A DNA stretch of 36,418 nt, from NCBI RefSeq assembly GCF_944377805.1, contig NZ_CALWFZ010000021.1, positions 1 to 36,418 of the forward strand, written 5' to 3'. Position numbers and translations under genes: made by a program. Shown here one piece after another: positions 25,018 to 31,884 of the stretch; the stretch's first letter is position 1; each line of letters begins with the position of its first letter. Below the pieces are notes generated by a model, which was given only the letters and a program-made list of their open reading frames with translations, searched no databases and was not told the DNA's origin. This stretch comes from an uncultured Mediterraneibacter sp. GTDB taxonomy: Bacteria > Bacillota > Clostridia > Lachnospirales > Lachnospiraceae.

Positions 25018-25061
25018 GAGACCGCCCCGGAATCTTGTATGTAATCCACAAAGGCAGTCTC
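25018..25061 (-). terminator. Hairpin between the two rubrerythrin genes
   Basis: On the minus strand GAGACTGCC pairs with GGCGGTCTC (one mismatch) around a 26-nt loop, followed by TTTTATAAAAAT and then the SD of rbr. It is probably a leaky terminator that lowers rbr relative to the upstream genes, or the end of a first transcript. Confidence 0.5.
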
Positions 25062-25109
25062 ATGAGTCCATATTTTGTGCTTATTCTACAATTGAAGTCA
25101 GTGTTGAGA

Positions 25110-25652
25110 TTAGCCGAAGTATCTCTTCAGAAGACCGGCAAATGCCTTCCCGTGACGAGCCTCGTCTCTTGCCATCTCATGTACTGTATCATGGATTGCG
25201 TCAAGGTTAGCGGCTTTCGCGCGTTTTGCAAGGTCGAATTTACCTGCTGTAGCGCCGTTCTCAGCCTCTACACGCATCTCAAGGTTTTTCTTTGTGCTGT
25301 CTGTAACAACTTCTCCGAGCAGCTCAGCGAATTTTGCAGCGTGCTCAGCCTCTTCATAAGCAGCTTTCTCCCAGTACAGACCGATCTCCGGATAGCCTTC
25401 TCTGTGAGCTACTCTTGACATTGCAAGGTACATACCAACCTCAGAACACTCGCCCTCGAAGTTAGCTCTTAAGTCTGCAAGGATGTCCTCGCTTACGCCT
25501 TTAGCAACGCCTACAACGTGCTCGGCAGCCCATGACATCTCTCCTGACTGCTCCTGGAATTTTTCTGCCGGTGCGTGGCATACCGGACATTCAGCCGGAG
25601 CTGCTTCTCCCTCATGAACATAACCACATACTGTACATACCCATTTTTTCAT
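25110..25652 (-). CDS. Reverse rubrerythrin (rubredoxin domain first)
   Basis: 180 residues. The order of domains is swapped relative to the gene at 24454-24990: the rubredoxin centre comes first (Cys6, 9, 22, 25: [17 protein letters not shown]), followed by the ferritin-like di-iron domain with [28 protein letters not shown] and [13 protein letters not shown]. Clostridial reverse rubrerythrins are NADH-linked hydrogen peroxide reductases highly induced by oxygen. It lies 32 nt after perR, with SD AAGGAG, in the same operon. Confidence 0.95.
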   Translation of the reverse strand: MKKWVCTVCGYVHEGEAAPAECPVCHAPAEKFQEQSGEMSWAAEHVVGVAKGVSEDILADLRANFEGECSEVGMYLAMSRVAHREGYPEIGLYWEKAAYEEAEHAAKFAELLGEVVTDSTKKNLEMRVEAENGATAGKFDLAKRAKAANLDAIHDTVHEMARDEARHGKAFAGLLKRYFG

Positions 25653-25684
25653 AATTTTTTTCTCCTTTTCTTGAAATAGTATTG

Positions 25685-26080
25685 TTAAGACTTTTTAATG
25701 CAGTCACTGCATTCACCATAAAACAAAGTGGAGCTGGATTCGATCTTCCCGTCAAAATTCTCTGCTGCAAGCCGGGTGACCTCCTCAATGCGGTTCATAT
25801 CTAGCTCCAGATCCAGTAATCGTCCGCATTTTGTACATAAGAAATGATTGTGCGGTTCGATCCTTCCGTCAAAACGGTCTCCGCCGTCAGGAGTAGAGAT
25901 CTTAATCGCCTCCCCGATGTCGGTCAGAAGATTCAGGTTTCGGTAAACAGTTCCGAGACTGATATTGGGAAAATCCTGTTTCACATGCATATAGACCTCA
26001 TCTGCGGTGGGGTGCTCTTTGGTTGTCATCAGAAAATGTTTAATGGATTCTCGTTGTCTACTGTATTTTAAAGTTGCCAA
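25685..26080 (-). CDS. perR: Peroxide regulator PerR (Fur family)
   Basis: Metal-dependent repressor that senses hydrogen peroxide. 131 residues from TTG 26080, preceded by GGGGGA at correct spacing; an upstream in-frame GTG (26098) overlaps that SD. N-terminal winged helix ([35 protein letters not shown]), then [16 protein letters not shown] and a second CxxC (CSDC), the two pairs that hold structural zinc. The residue aligned with B. subtilis PerR Asp104 is Asp (LLDLE), which favours PerR over Fur. It controls the downstream rubrerythrins and probably itself through the box at 26131-26149. Confidence 0.92.
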   Translation of the reverse strand: MATLKYSRQRESIKHFLMTTKEHPTADEVYMHVKQDFPNISLGTVYRNLNLLTDIGEAIKISTPDGGDRFDGRIEPHNHFLCTKCGRLLDLELDMNRIEEVTRLAAENFDGKIESSSTLFYGECSDCIKKS

Positions 26081-26120
26081 TGGGAATCCCCCTTTCACTA
26101 TATCTCATAAATGAGAACCG

Positions 26121-26149
26121 TTATTAAAATAATAATGATAACGATTACT
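26121..26149. promoter_or_regulatory. PerR/Fur operator boxes
   Basis: AATAATGATAACGATTACT (26131-26149) matches the classical 19-bp Fur box at 14 positions. An overlapping dyad TTATTA-AAA-TAATAA (26121-26135) resembles the PerR box TTATAATNATTATAA. Both lie just downstream of the -10 of the perR promoter, where a repressor would block transcription. Confidence 0.75.
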
Positions 26150-26157
26150 GTAATTAG

Positions 26158-26186
26158 AATATAATACATTTCTTCCGCAATGTCAA
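26158..26186 (-). promoter_or_regulatory. Promoter of the perR-rubrerythrin operon
   Basis: On the minus strand TTGACA (26186-26181), 17 bp, TATATT (26163-26158), followed by the Fur-family box and, about 75 bp later, the TTG start of perR. Confidence 0.88.
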
Positions 26187-26360
26187 CAGTTATTTTTAAA
26201 AAATATAAAAAAATAATAGTTTTATAAATATTATAATAGGAAGGAATATTTCGGATTAAATATTACAAAATAATTAAGAATACACAGGTAAGAGATAATT
26301 ATTGACAAGTACAGATATGGTGTCTGTCGAGCAATGTCAACGAAAATATGGGCAAATCTG

Positions 26361-26389
26361 TTGACATGACAGTGTATAGTTGCTATAAT
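26361..26389 (+). promoter_or_regulatory. Consensus promoter of the NlpC/P60 gene
   Basis: TTGACA (26361-26366), 17 bp, TATAAT (26384-26389), an exact sigma-A match, 83 bp before the start. The -35 is one arm of a 7-bp inverted repeat, TGTCAAC (26335-26341) and GTTGACA (26360-26366). The rest of the gap between perR and this gene (26187-26334) is AT-rich and shows no gene. Confidence 0.9.
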
Positions 26390-26471
26390 ACAAACGTAAC
26401 AAATTTAACAATTGTGTAACATTTAGAACTTCCTACAAAAGATAAAGACACAGAAATCAGGGAGGTTTTAT

Positions 26472-27557
26472 ATGGTAAAGACACACATCAGGCAAAAGAT
26501 GATTCTTTCCGCTCTCGCGGGAATGATCATAGTCCCGGGGAGGACGCTTTACGTCCAGGCGGCAGAAGATACAGAGGAACAGCCGTTTGTACAGGCGTCG
26601 GGGATCGAATCGGTACTGGAAGAATGTTATGAGACGGAAGTAAAAGAAAACCTTAATCTCTATCTGGTGCCAACAGAAGAGGGTGAGTATTTGAATATGG
26701 CGTTTTCTGATACGGGTGACTACACTTATATCAGAAGCGCGCCGGATGAAAACAGCGACTGGGTCGGCAAGCTGTACAGCAACTCGGCGGCTCAGGTGCT
26801 GGAATATCTGGACGGCTGGACCAAGATCCGGTCGGGATCTGCCGAAGGGTATGTTCCCTCAGATGCTCTGATCACGGGAAAAGAGGCAGAGGCGCAGGCC
26901 GGAGAATATGAGAACAATACAGTAACAGTTACGGCCAGCGCTCTTAATGTCAGGGATGGACAGGGAACCCAGGCGTCCATTCTGACACAGGTGACAAAAG
27001 GGCAGGAGTACGAGGTGACCGGCGATCCTGTGGACGGCTGGTACCCGGTAAAAGTAGGAGAGATAGACGGCTGGGTATCCGGTAAATATGTAGAAGCAGA
27101 GACTTCTTTCTCCTATGGGGAGACAAAAGAGGAAGAAGAAGAGCGCGTTCGTGAAGAGGAAGAGAAAAAAGCGCTGGAAGAAGCAGGCATTCCCGTGAGC
27201 AGCACGGGAGTATCAGGACAGGCTGTGATCGATTATGCATGCCAGTTTGTCGGCAATCCCTATGTGTGGGGAGGAACCAGCCTTACGAACGGCGCGGATT
27301 GCTCAGGTTTTACCCAGTCTGTATACGCGCATTTCGGAATCAGCCTTCCAAGGACAACATCTGAGATGGTGCATGCCGGGTACGCGGTAAGCTATGAGGA
27401 AGCCCAGCCGGGAGATATGATCTTCTACGGAGACGGCGGCCATGTGGGGCTGTATATGGGAGACGGTAACATTGTCAATGCCCTGAATTCAGACAGAGGG
27501 ATCTGTATTATCAGCGCCACATATACAAATATTTATGCCGTGAGAAGAGTGCTGTAG
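26472..27557 (+). CDS. Secreted NlpC/P60 endopeptidase with two SH3b domains
   Basis: Cell-wall hydrolase that cuts peptide stems of peptidoglycan. 361 residues. Signal peptide (about 1-31, ending VQA); SH3b-like domains at about 75-137 (YIRSAPDENSDWVGKLY...WTKI...GYVPSDAL) and 150-212 (LNVRDGQGTQASILTQV...GWYPVKVGEIDGWVSGKYV); a charged Glu-rich linker (about 216-232, EEEEERVREEEEKK) likely helical; then the NlpC/P60 domain with the catalytic Cys in ADCSGF and His in GGHVGLYMG. SD GGGAGG about 8 nt upstream. The strong promoter implies high vegetative expression; it stands alone. Confidence 0.95.
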   Translation: MVKTHIRQKMILSALAGMIIVPGRTLYVQAAEDTEEQPFVQASGIESVLEECYETEVKENLNLYLVPTEEGEYLNMAFSDTGDYTYIRSAPDENSDWVGKLYSNSAAQVLEYLDGWTKIRSGSAEGYVPSDALITGKEAEAQAGEYENNTVTVTASALNVRDGQGTQASILTQVTKGQEYEVTGDPVDGWYPVKVGEIDGWVSGKYVEAETSFSYGETKEEEEERVREEEEKKALEEAGIPVSSTGVSGQAVIDYACQFVGNPYVWGGTSLTNGADCSGFTQSVYAHFGISLPRTTSEMVHAGYAVSYEEAQPGDMIFYGDGGHVGLYMGDGNIVNALNSDRGICIISATYTNIYAVRRVL

Positions 27558-27584
27558 AGGAGATTTCCATCCGGCTGAAAGGAG

Positions 27585-27629
27585 AACGGGAAGACTGTAT
27601 TTCATATTAAGAAGTGCAGGATTCCCGTT
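27585..27629 (+). terminator. Hairpin after the NlpC/P60 gene
   Basis: AACGGGAA (27585-27592) and TTCCCGTT (27622-27629) pair exactly; CTG/CAG just inside can extend the stem around a large AT-rich loop. Only TTTC follows, so termination strength is uncertain. Confidence 0.5.
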
Positions 27630-27720
27630 TCGACATAATAGTCGTAAAAATGAGCAAAATGCACAAAAATGTTTTTATTTGTAAAATCGAGTCGAAAATG
27701 AAAATCAGGAAGTTTTCAAC

Positions 27721-27792
27721 TTATCCACATCCCGGAAGATGAAAAACGTGGAAAAAACGAGCGTTTCTATAAAGTTATCCACATTATCCACA
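27721..27792 (+). promoter_or_regulatory. Cluster of three perfect DnaA boxes
   Basis: TTATCCACA occurs exactly at 27721-27729, 27775-27783 and 27784-27792; the last two are head-to-tail with no gap, all in the same orientation. A weaker box (TTTTCCACG on the minus strand, 27747-27755) lies between. DnaA binds these 9-mers at origins and at regulatory clusters. No dnaA, dnaN, rpmH or parAB gene is in the window, so this is more likely a DnaA-titrating or regulatory cluster than the chromosomal origin. Confidence 0.7.
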
Positions 27793-27999
27793 TAAAAACA
27801 TATGTTTTTGGTGAATTACTCATTGTTGAAAAAAGAACGGACGTTTTGGTGAGTTGTAATGAAAATGTAAATTTGTCGAAAAAAATCGGATTATTTGTTG
27901 ACTTTTAAGTATTCAAAAAAACAAAAAATAACGGACAGACATTTCAGAAAATTCAGAAAAAATTCACAAAATATACACTGTATAAAATGGAGAACACGG

Positions 28000-28028
28000 T
28001 TGATAATTTAATTTGCAGGGATTATAAT
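28000..28028 (+). promoter_or_regulatory. Promoter of the redox-disulfide protein gene
   Basis: TTGATA (28000-28005), 17 bp, TATAAT (28023-28028); the gene starts 45 bp further on, after AAGGAGGAAAT. Confidence 0.85.
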
Positions 28029-28073
28029 AGAATCCACTTAAGAAATTCAATGAATTATAAGGAGGAAATAGAA

Positions 28074-28280
28074 ATGGCACAGATTTCTAAAGATACAAAA
28101 ATTGGCGAACTTCTCAATATTTTCCCGGATGCGGCTCCGATCCTGATGGAGATTGGAATGCACTGTCTCGGATGCCCCGCGTCTCAGATGGAGACAATTG
28201 AGGAAGCGGCAATGGTACATGGAATTGACAGCGCGCTTCTTATAGAGAAGCTGAACGCGGCTATGGCGGCAGCAGAGTAG
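28074..28280 (+). CDS. DUF1858 / hybrid-cluster-associated redox disulfide protein
   Basis: 68 residues from ATG 28074 (AAGGAGG upstream; the longer frame from 27987 would have to begin before the -10 of the gene's own promoter). The sequence [34 protein letters not shown] is the DUF1858/TIGR03980 signature, with Cys31 and Cys34 as a CxxC pair. Members often sit beside or are fused to hybrid cluster (prismane) and other redox proteins and may carry a redox-active disulfide or bind a metal or cluster. No partner gene is adjacent here. Confidence 0.9.
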   Translation: MAQISKDTKIGELLNIFPDAAPILMEIGMHCLGCPASQMETIEEAAMVHGIDSALLIEKLNAAMAAAE

Positions 28281-28340
28281 GCCGTACCCGCACAAGCAAT
28301 ATCTGAATAAGCGACTGTTCGCAAATGACGACAGTAAAAA

Positions 28341-28366
28341 AGTCCCGGATTTTTCCGGGACTTTTT
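28341..28366. terminator. Bidirectional terminator between the redox-disulfide gene and mecA
   Basis: AGTCCCGGA (28341-28349) and TCCGGGACT (28354-28362) pair around TTTT, with A-run before and T-run after, so it works on both strands. Confidence 0.92.
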
Positions 28367-28375
28367 GCATTATCC

Positions 28376-29092
28376 TTACAGTGCGGATAACTTTTGTACG
28401 GCATCTGCTGAAATCATTATAACACAGTGCTCTTCCAGAAAAGCAAGGACGGAAGAATCCGCCTTCTCCGGAGAGCCATATTCAGAAAGCATATTACAGA
28501 TTTTGTTGAATTCGTTTGTTGAATGGTTTGAAGGAGCCAGGGCAAGCAGGAACATCTTACTGTTCTCATCTTTGTAAAGAGTATTTGCCCCGGTGTAAAC
28601 CGGTGAAATCAGGCGGGCAGCTCTGATTACTCCATCCAGATTTTCAAAAGAAAAGAGGCGGATGGAAAACTGTTCCTGAGCCGGCTTCTCCTCTGGTTTT
28701 TTTGTTCCGGCGGCAGCTTCTTTTACCTTATTTAGAAGGTTAAGGAACTCGTCGGCGCCCGCCAGTTTTTCCAGTGTCTCCGCGCCCAGGGAATCGGATT
28801 CGCCCTCGGGAGTGAATCTGGAGAAGCGGGTATCCAACTCTTCCGGATCTTCCACTTTCGTAATGATCAGGACGATGGAGTCCGCGGAGGATGGGATCGC
28901 CTCGATCATAAGCGGGATATTCTCGGCTTCAAACCCGAAATCAAAAGAAGCCTGCTGCATCATATCGCGAAATAAAGATTTTGCTTTCTCAGTGCCATAG
29001 GCGAGCTCGCTCAGTTTCAGATGGCGTGCTGCCAGATCAGCGTGTGTTAACGTACAACGAATCTGATTTTCATTGAGTTTCTCAATCTTCAT
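28376..29092 (-). CDS. mecA: ClpC adaptor protein MecA
   Basis: Adaptor that delivers substrates to the ClpC ATPase and activates it. 238 residues (B. subtilis MecA is 218). The N-terminal substrate domain starts MKIEKLNENQIRCTLTHADL; a short Lys/Glu/Pro linker follows (about 125-140: GTKKPEEKPAQEQ); the C-terminal ClpC-binding domain includes IRLFSFENLDGVIRAARLI, NTLYKDENSKMFLLALAP and a final segment ending MISADAVQKLSAL. It has its own promoter (29163-29191). Confidence 0.93.
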   Translation of the reverse strand: MKIEKLNENQIRCTLTHADLAARHLKLSELAYGTEKAKSLFRDMMQQASFDFGFEAENIPLMIEAIPSSADSIVLIITKVEDPEELDTRFSRFTPEGESDSLGAETLEKLAGADEFLNLLNKVKEAAAGTKKPEEKPAQEQFSIRLFSFENLDGVIRAARLISPVYTGANTLYKDENSKMFLLALAPSNHSTNEFNKICNMLSEYGSPEKADSSVLAFLEEHCVIMISADAVQKLSAL

Positions 29093-29162
29093 AGAATCAC
29101 ATCCTTATACTATATAAGATAATATGCACACTAAACGGATTTAGATACATATTCTCACGATT

Positions 29163-29191
29163 AGTATAAACAAAAAAACGGCATCTGTAAA
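29163..29191 (-). promoter_or_regulatory. mecA promoter inside an inverted repeat
   Basis: On the minus strand TTTACA (29191-29186), 17 bp, TATACT (29168-29163). Perfect 8-bp arms ATTCTCAC (29151-29158) and GTGAGAAT (29192-29199) flank it on both sides. Confidence 0.75.
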
Positions 29192-29242
29192 GTGAGAATG
29201 CACTTTTCAACAAATCTACACAGGTTATGAACAATAAACACA

Positions 29243-29271
29243 TTGAAATCGCGGCGGACGGCCCATATAAT
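29243..29271 (+). promoter_or_regulatory. Promoter of the 29476 gene, long leader
   Basis: TTGAAA (29243-29248), 17 bp, TATAAT (29266-29271). The transcript would have a leader of about 200 nt before the gene at 29476, with a short ORF and two copies of CCTGATAAGT (29295-29304 and 29376-29385). No known riboswitch was recognised. Confidence 0.65.
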
Positions 29272-29335
29272 GGCACTTACAAAAGACGGCATTGCCTGAT
29301 AAGTAAATCTGACGACGAAGGGAGGGAGACGCTAT

Positions 29336-29380
29336 ATGCATAAGAACCTGAAGCGGATTCTGCTGTCTTTTGCCCCCTGA
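29336..29380 (+). CDS. Possible 14-codon leader peptide
   Basis: ATG at 29336, about 10 nt after AGGGAGGGA, encodes MHKNLKRILLSFAP and stops at 29380, inside the second CCTGATAAGT copy. The length, good SD and position in a leader make it a candidate leader peptide, but the frame is too short for coding statistics. Confidence 0.25.
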   Translation: MHKNLKRILLSFAP

Positions 29381-29475
29381 TAAGTCCGGCAGTATGTCAC
29401 GATACTTCCCTATGGATACGGATAAGCGGGGTTCACTATTTATCACAATCCGCCGGAAAGGAGTATACAAAAGAG

Positions 29476-29748
29476 ATGAAAATGGATGAAATAAGTTATA
29501 GAAGACTGTATACGGAACTGGAGAATTATGAGAGGCGCGGAGTAGACATATCGCTTGACGGGAACCGGGCCAGTCCGCTCCAGATCGTGACGGCGCATAT
29601 GACAAAAGAGGAGGGCGCCTATATGCGTGATTACGACATGGGAATGGAAGGAAATATTAAAGCGCTCAGATTTACAGATATTCATGTTTATGACCGGGAA
29701 GATAATTATACCCCTTTAGATGCCGGAAACAGCTGTGAATGTATATAA
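29476..29748 (+). CDS. Unknown 90-residue protein
   Basis: SD AAAGGAG about 12 nt before ATG 29476; ATG 29482 is a second in-frame choice. It reads as a small soluble acidic protein: YRRLYTELENYERRGVDISLDGNRASPLQIVTAHMTKEEGAYMRDYDMG, then a beta-like KALRFTDIHVYD and a Cys-containing end (SCECI). No signal peptide or membrane segment. I do not recognise the family. Its own promoter and long leader (29243 on) argue that it is real. The GH18 gene follows after 92 nt with its own candidate promoter (ATGACG 29791, TATAAT 29813-29818). Confidence 0.6.
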   Translation: MKMDEISYRRLYTELENYERRGVDISLDGNRASPLQIVTAHMTKEEGAYMRDYDMGMEGNIKALRFTDIHVYDREDNYTPLDAGNSCECI

Positions 29749-29840
29749 TAATGCCAATCATTAAAAACTTCTAAAACAGACATTTTACTAATGACGTATA
29801 ATGAAAATATGTTATAATAATGCCTGATAGGAGGTGCGGC

Positions 29841-31799
29841 ATGGACGAAAGAGGAAGAAAGGGCGCGGATCCCGGACGGGGCAGGCCGGATGGCAGGCCG
29901 GACAGAGTCCGCAGGGCACGCCCGGACAGAAACGCCCAGAGACCGGCAGACTACCGCCGTAGTCCTAACAGACAGCGGCCGGAAAAACGGAGCAGCAGAG
30001 CAAGAAGGAGGCGCCGCAATGCACTGATACGCTGGATGATCTTTATTGTTCTTGTTCTGGCGGCGATCGGAGGTTTTCTGATCTGGCAGCGATACGGTTC
30101 ATCAAATGAGAAAGCCGATCTGGAACAATATTATGATATCGGAGCAGAAGATGAGATCGCTGTAGTGATCAACAACGAAGTGATCCGGGAGAACGAGGAT
30201 GCATCGGCGGAAACGACGGAAGCAGCGCCTGTGCCCGGGAAGATTTATGACGGGCAGTACTATATTGAGTACTCTGTTGTGAGAGACAAGATTAATAAGA
30301 GGTTCTACTGGGATTCCAATGAAAACGTCCTGCTGTATACACTGCCGGATGGAAACGTCACGGTGGAGGTTGGCAGCAATGAATACACAGATGTCACAGA
30401 ACAAAAGAGCGCGGATTATGACATCCTGAAGACAGAGGGAAAAACCGCATATATTGCGCTCCCTTTCATCCAGGAGTATACGAATATGGAATACGAGGTA
30501 TATGATTCGCCGTCGCCTGTGAGGGCTGTGATCACCTCGGAGTGGGGGGAGACAAAGACGGCCGGCATCAGGCGTGACACTCAGGTGCGCTATCGCGGCG
30601 GGGTCAAGAGCCCGATCCTGACAGAGATCGCGAAAGACGCGAAAGTTACCGTTTTGGAGGATGAAAACGACTGGATGCTTGTTGGCACGGAGGATGGTTT
30701 CGTCGGTTATGTGAAGACAAATACGCTCAGCGACATTACGACGGAGACCACATCCAGAGAATTTGAAGAACCGGTGTATTCCAATATTTCCAAAGATTAC
30801 ACGATCAACATGGCATGGCATAATGTATCCAACCAGGATGCGAACAACTATGTCCTCGAGATGATTGCGGATACAAAAGGACTTACCATAATCGCCCCGA
30901 CATGGTTCAGCCTTGCCGACACAGAAGGAAATGTTACATCGATCGCGGATGCGGGGTATGTGAATTACGCCCATCAGTCCAACCTGGAAGTCTGGGCCGT
31001 GTTGAGAGATTTTCACGGCGGTATCAACTCTTACGATGAGACGTACGAGGTGCTGAGCTATACGTCAAAGAGAACCCGGGTGATCAACCAGGTAATCGCA
31101 GAGGCGATCGAGACGGGGGTGGACGGAATCAATCTCGACTTTGAGCTGGTCTCGAGTGCGTGCGGCGAACATTATATACAATTTGTACGGGAACTGTCGG
31201 TCAGATGCCGTCAGAATGGACTCGTGCTCTCGATTGACAACTATGTGCCGCAGCCTTATAATTCACACTATGATCTGGAAGAGCAGGGCATAGTGGCAGA
31301 TTATGTTATGATCATGGGATACGATGAGCATACGGACAACTCCTACGAGGCAGGATCTGTGGCGTCCATCGGCTATGTGGAGAATGGAGTCACGGAGGCG
31401 CTTAAGTCGGTTCCGGCTGAAAAGCTGGTGGCTGGAATTCCATTTTTTACCCGGCTCTGGCTTGAGACGCCGAAGACGGAGGAGCAGCTTGCCCAGGAAG
31501 CGGGAACGGAAGCGGCGCAGTATCCGAATGAAGTGACCAGCACCGCATACGGCATGGCCGACGCGGCTCAGGCGGTGGAAGACGCCGGAGCGCAGGTTCA
31601 GTGGGACGAAGAGACCGGACAGAATTATGCCCAGTGGGAAACTGCTGACGGAACTTACAAGATCTGGCTGGAGGATGGCCAGTCACTTGAAGAAAAGCTG
31701 AAAGTCATAACGGAAAACGATCTTGCCGGTGTGGCTGAGTGGAGTCTGGGTATGGAAGAGCCGGGAATCTGGGACCTGATCCTTCAGTATGTGAACTAG
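29841..31799 (+). CDS. Membrane-anchored GH18 protein with SH3 domain
   Basis: 652 residues from ATG 29841, 6 nt after AGGAGG. An Arg/Pro-rich cytoplasmic tail (1-64, ending SRARRRRR) precedes one membrane helix (about 65-85). A beta domain (about 110-220: VINNEVIRENED, YDGQYYIEYSVVRD, AYIALPFIQEYT) resembles the copper amine oxidase-like/stalk domains of Clostridia wall proteins. An SH3-like domain follows (about 230-305), then a GH18 barrel (about 325-652) with GVDGINLDFELV; Asp433 and Glu435 fill the DxE active site, as in the YaaH/SleL spore-germination branch (N-acetylglucosaminidase). It is directly upstream of cwlD, so it likely acts on spore or septal peptidoglycan. Confidence 0.9.
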   Translation: MDERGRKGADPGRGRPDGRPDRVRRARPDRNAQRPADYRRSPNRQRPEKRSSRARRRRRNALIRWMIFIVLVLAAIGGFLIWQRYGSSNEKADLEQYYDIGAEDEIAVVINNEVIRENEDASAETTEAAPVPGKIYDGQYYIEYSVVRDKINKRFYWDSNENVLLYTLPDGNVTVEVGSNEYTDVTEQKSADYDILKTEGKTAYIALPFIQEYTNMEYEVYDSPSPVRAVITSEWGETKTAGIRRDTQVRYRGGVKSPILTEIAKDAKVTVLEDENDWMLVGTEDGFVGYVKTNTLSDITTETTSREFEEPVYSNISKDYTINMAWHNVSNQDANNYVLEMIADTKGLTIIAPTWFSLADTEGNVTSIADAGYVNYAHQSNLEVWAVLRDFHGGINSYDETYEVLSYTSKRTRVINQVIAEAIETGVDGINLDFELVSSACGEHYIQFVRELSVRCRQNGLVLSIDNYVPQPYNSHYDLEEQGIVADYVMIMGYDEHTDNSYEAGSVASIGYVENGVTEALKSVPAEKLVAGIPFFTRLWLETPKTEEQLAQEAGTEAAQYPNEVTSTAYGMADAAQAVEDAGAQVQWDEETGQNYAQWETADGTYKIWLEDGQSLEEKLKVITENDLAGVAEWSLGMEEPGIWDLILQYVN

Positions 31800-31835
31800 A
31801 CGATTTCCGTCTGAGTATCAGATAATCAGAAAAGG

Positions 31836-31884
31836 ACATCCTTCTTTCGCATATATTTGATATATGAGAAAGGAGGATGTTTTT
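31836..31884 (+). terminator. Terminator hairpin carrying the cwlD Shine-Dalgarno
   Basis: ACATCCTTCTTTCGCATATAT (31836-31856) pairs with 31860-31880 around TTG, with only a T-G wobble and one G-A mismatch: about 20 bp. T4 (31881-31884) then the ATG of cwlD at 31885. AGGAGG (31871-31876), the SD of cwlD, is inside the 3' arm. Same design as the hairpin before spoIID. Confidence 0.82.

Larger units (their letters stand above)
27558..28073. other. 515-bp AT-rich gene-free region
   Basis: There is no plausible gene. It holds the terminator-like hairpin at 27585-27629, three perfect DnaA boxes (27721-27792), imperfect short repeats (TTTTGGTGA at 27806-27814 and 27844-27852; GTCGAAAA-type motifs around 27692 and 27878), long A/T runs, and near its right end the promoter for the gene at 28074. 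Composition differs sharply from the GC-balanced genes around it. Confidence 0.75.

Noticed and set aside
26390-26430. WalR box upstream of the NlpC/P60 gene
   Set aside because: TGTTAA/TGTTAC half-sites occur on the minus strand but are 3 bp apart instead of 5, and lie downstream of the promoter.
27558-28073. Chromosomal replication origin
   Set aside because: DnaA boxes are present, but there is no dnaA, dnaN, rpmH or parAB nearby; a regulatory or titration cluster is more economical.
27987-28073. 29-residue N-terminal extension of the redox-disulfide protein
   Set aside because: It would begin upstream of the gene's own -10 box; the strong SD at 28059-28065 points to ATG 28074.
29278-29475. 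c-di-GMP or other known riboswitch in the 29476 leader
   Set aside because: None of the conserved cores I know (GEMM, preQ1, glycine, TPP, cobalamin) could be found.
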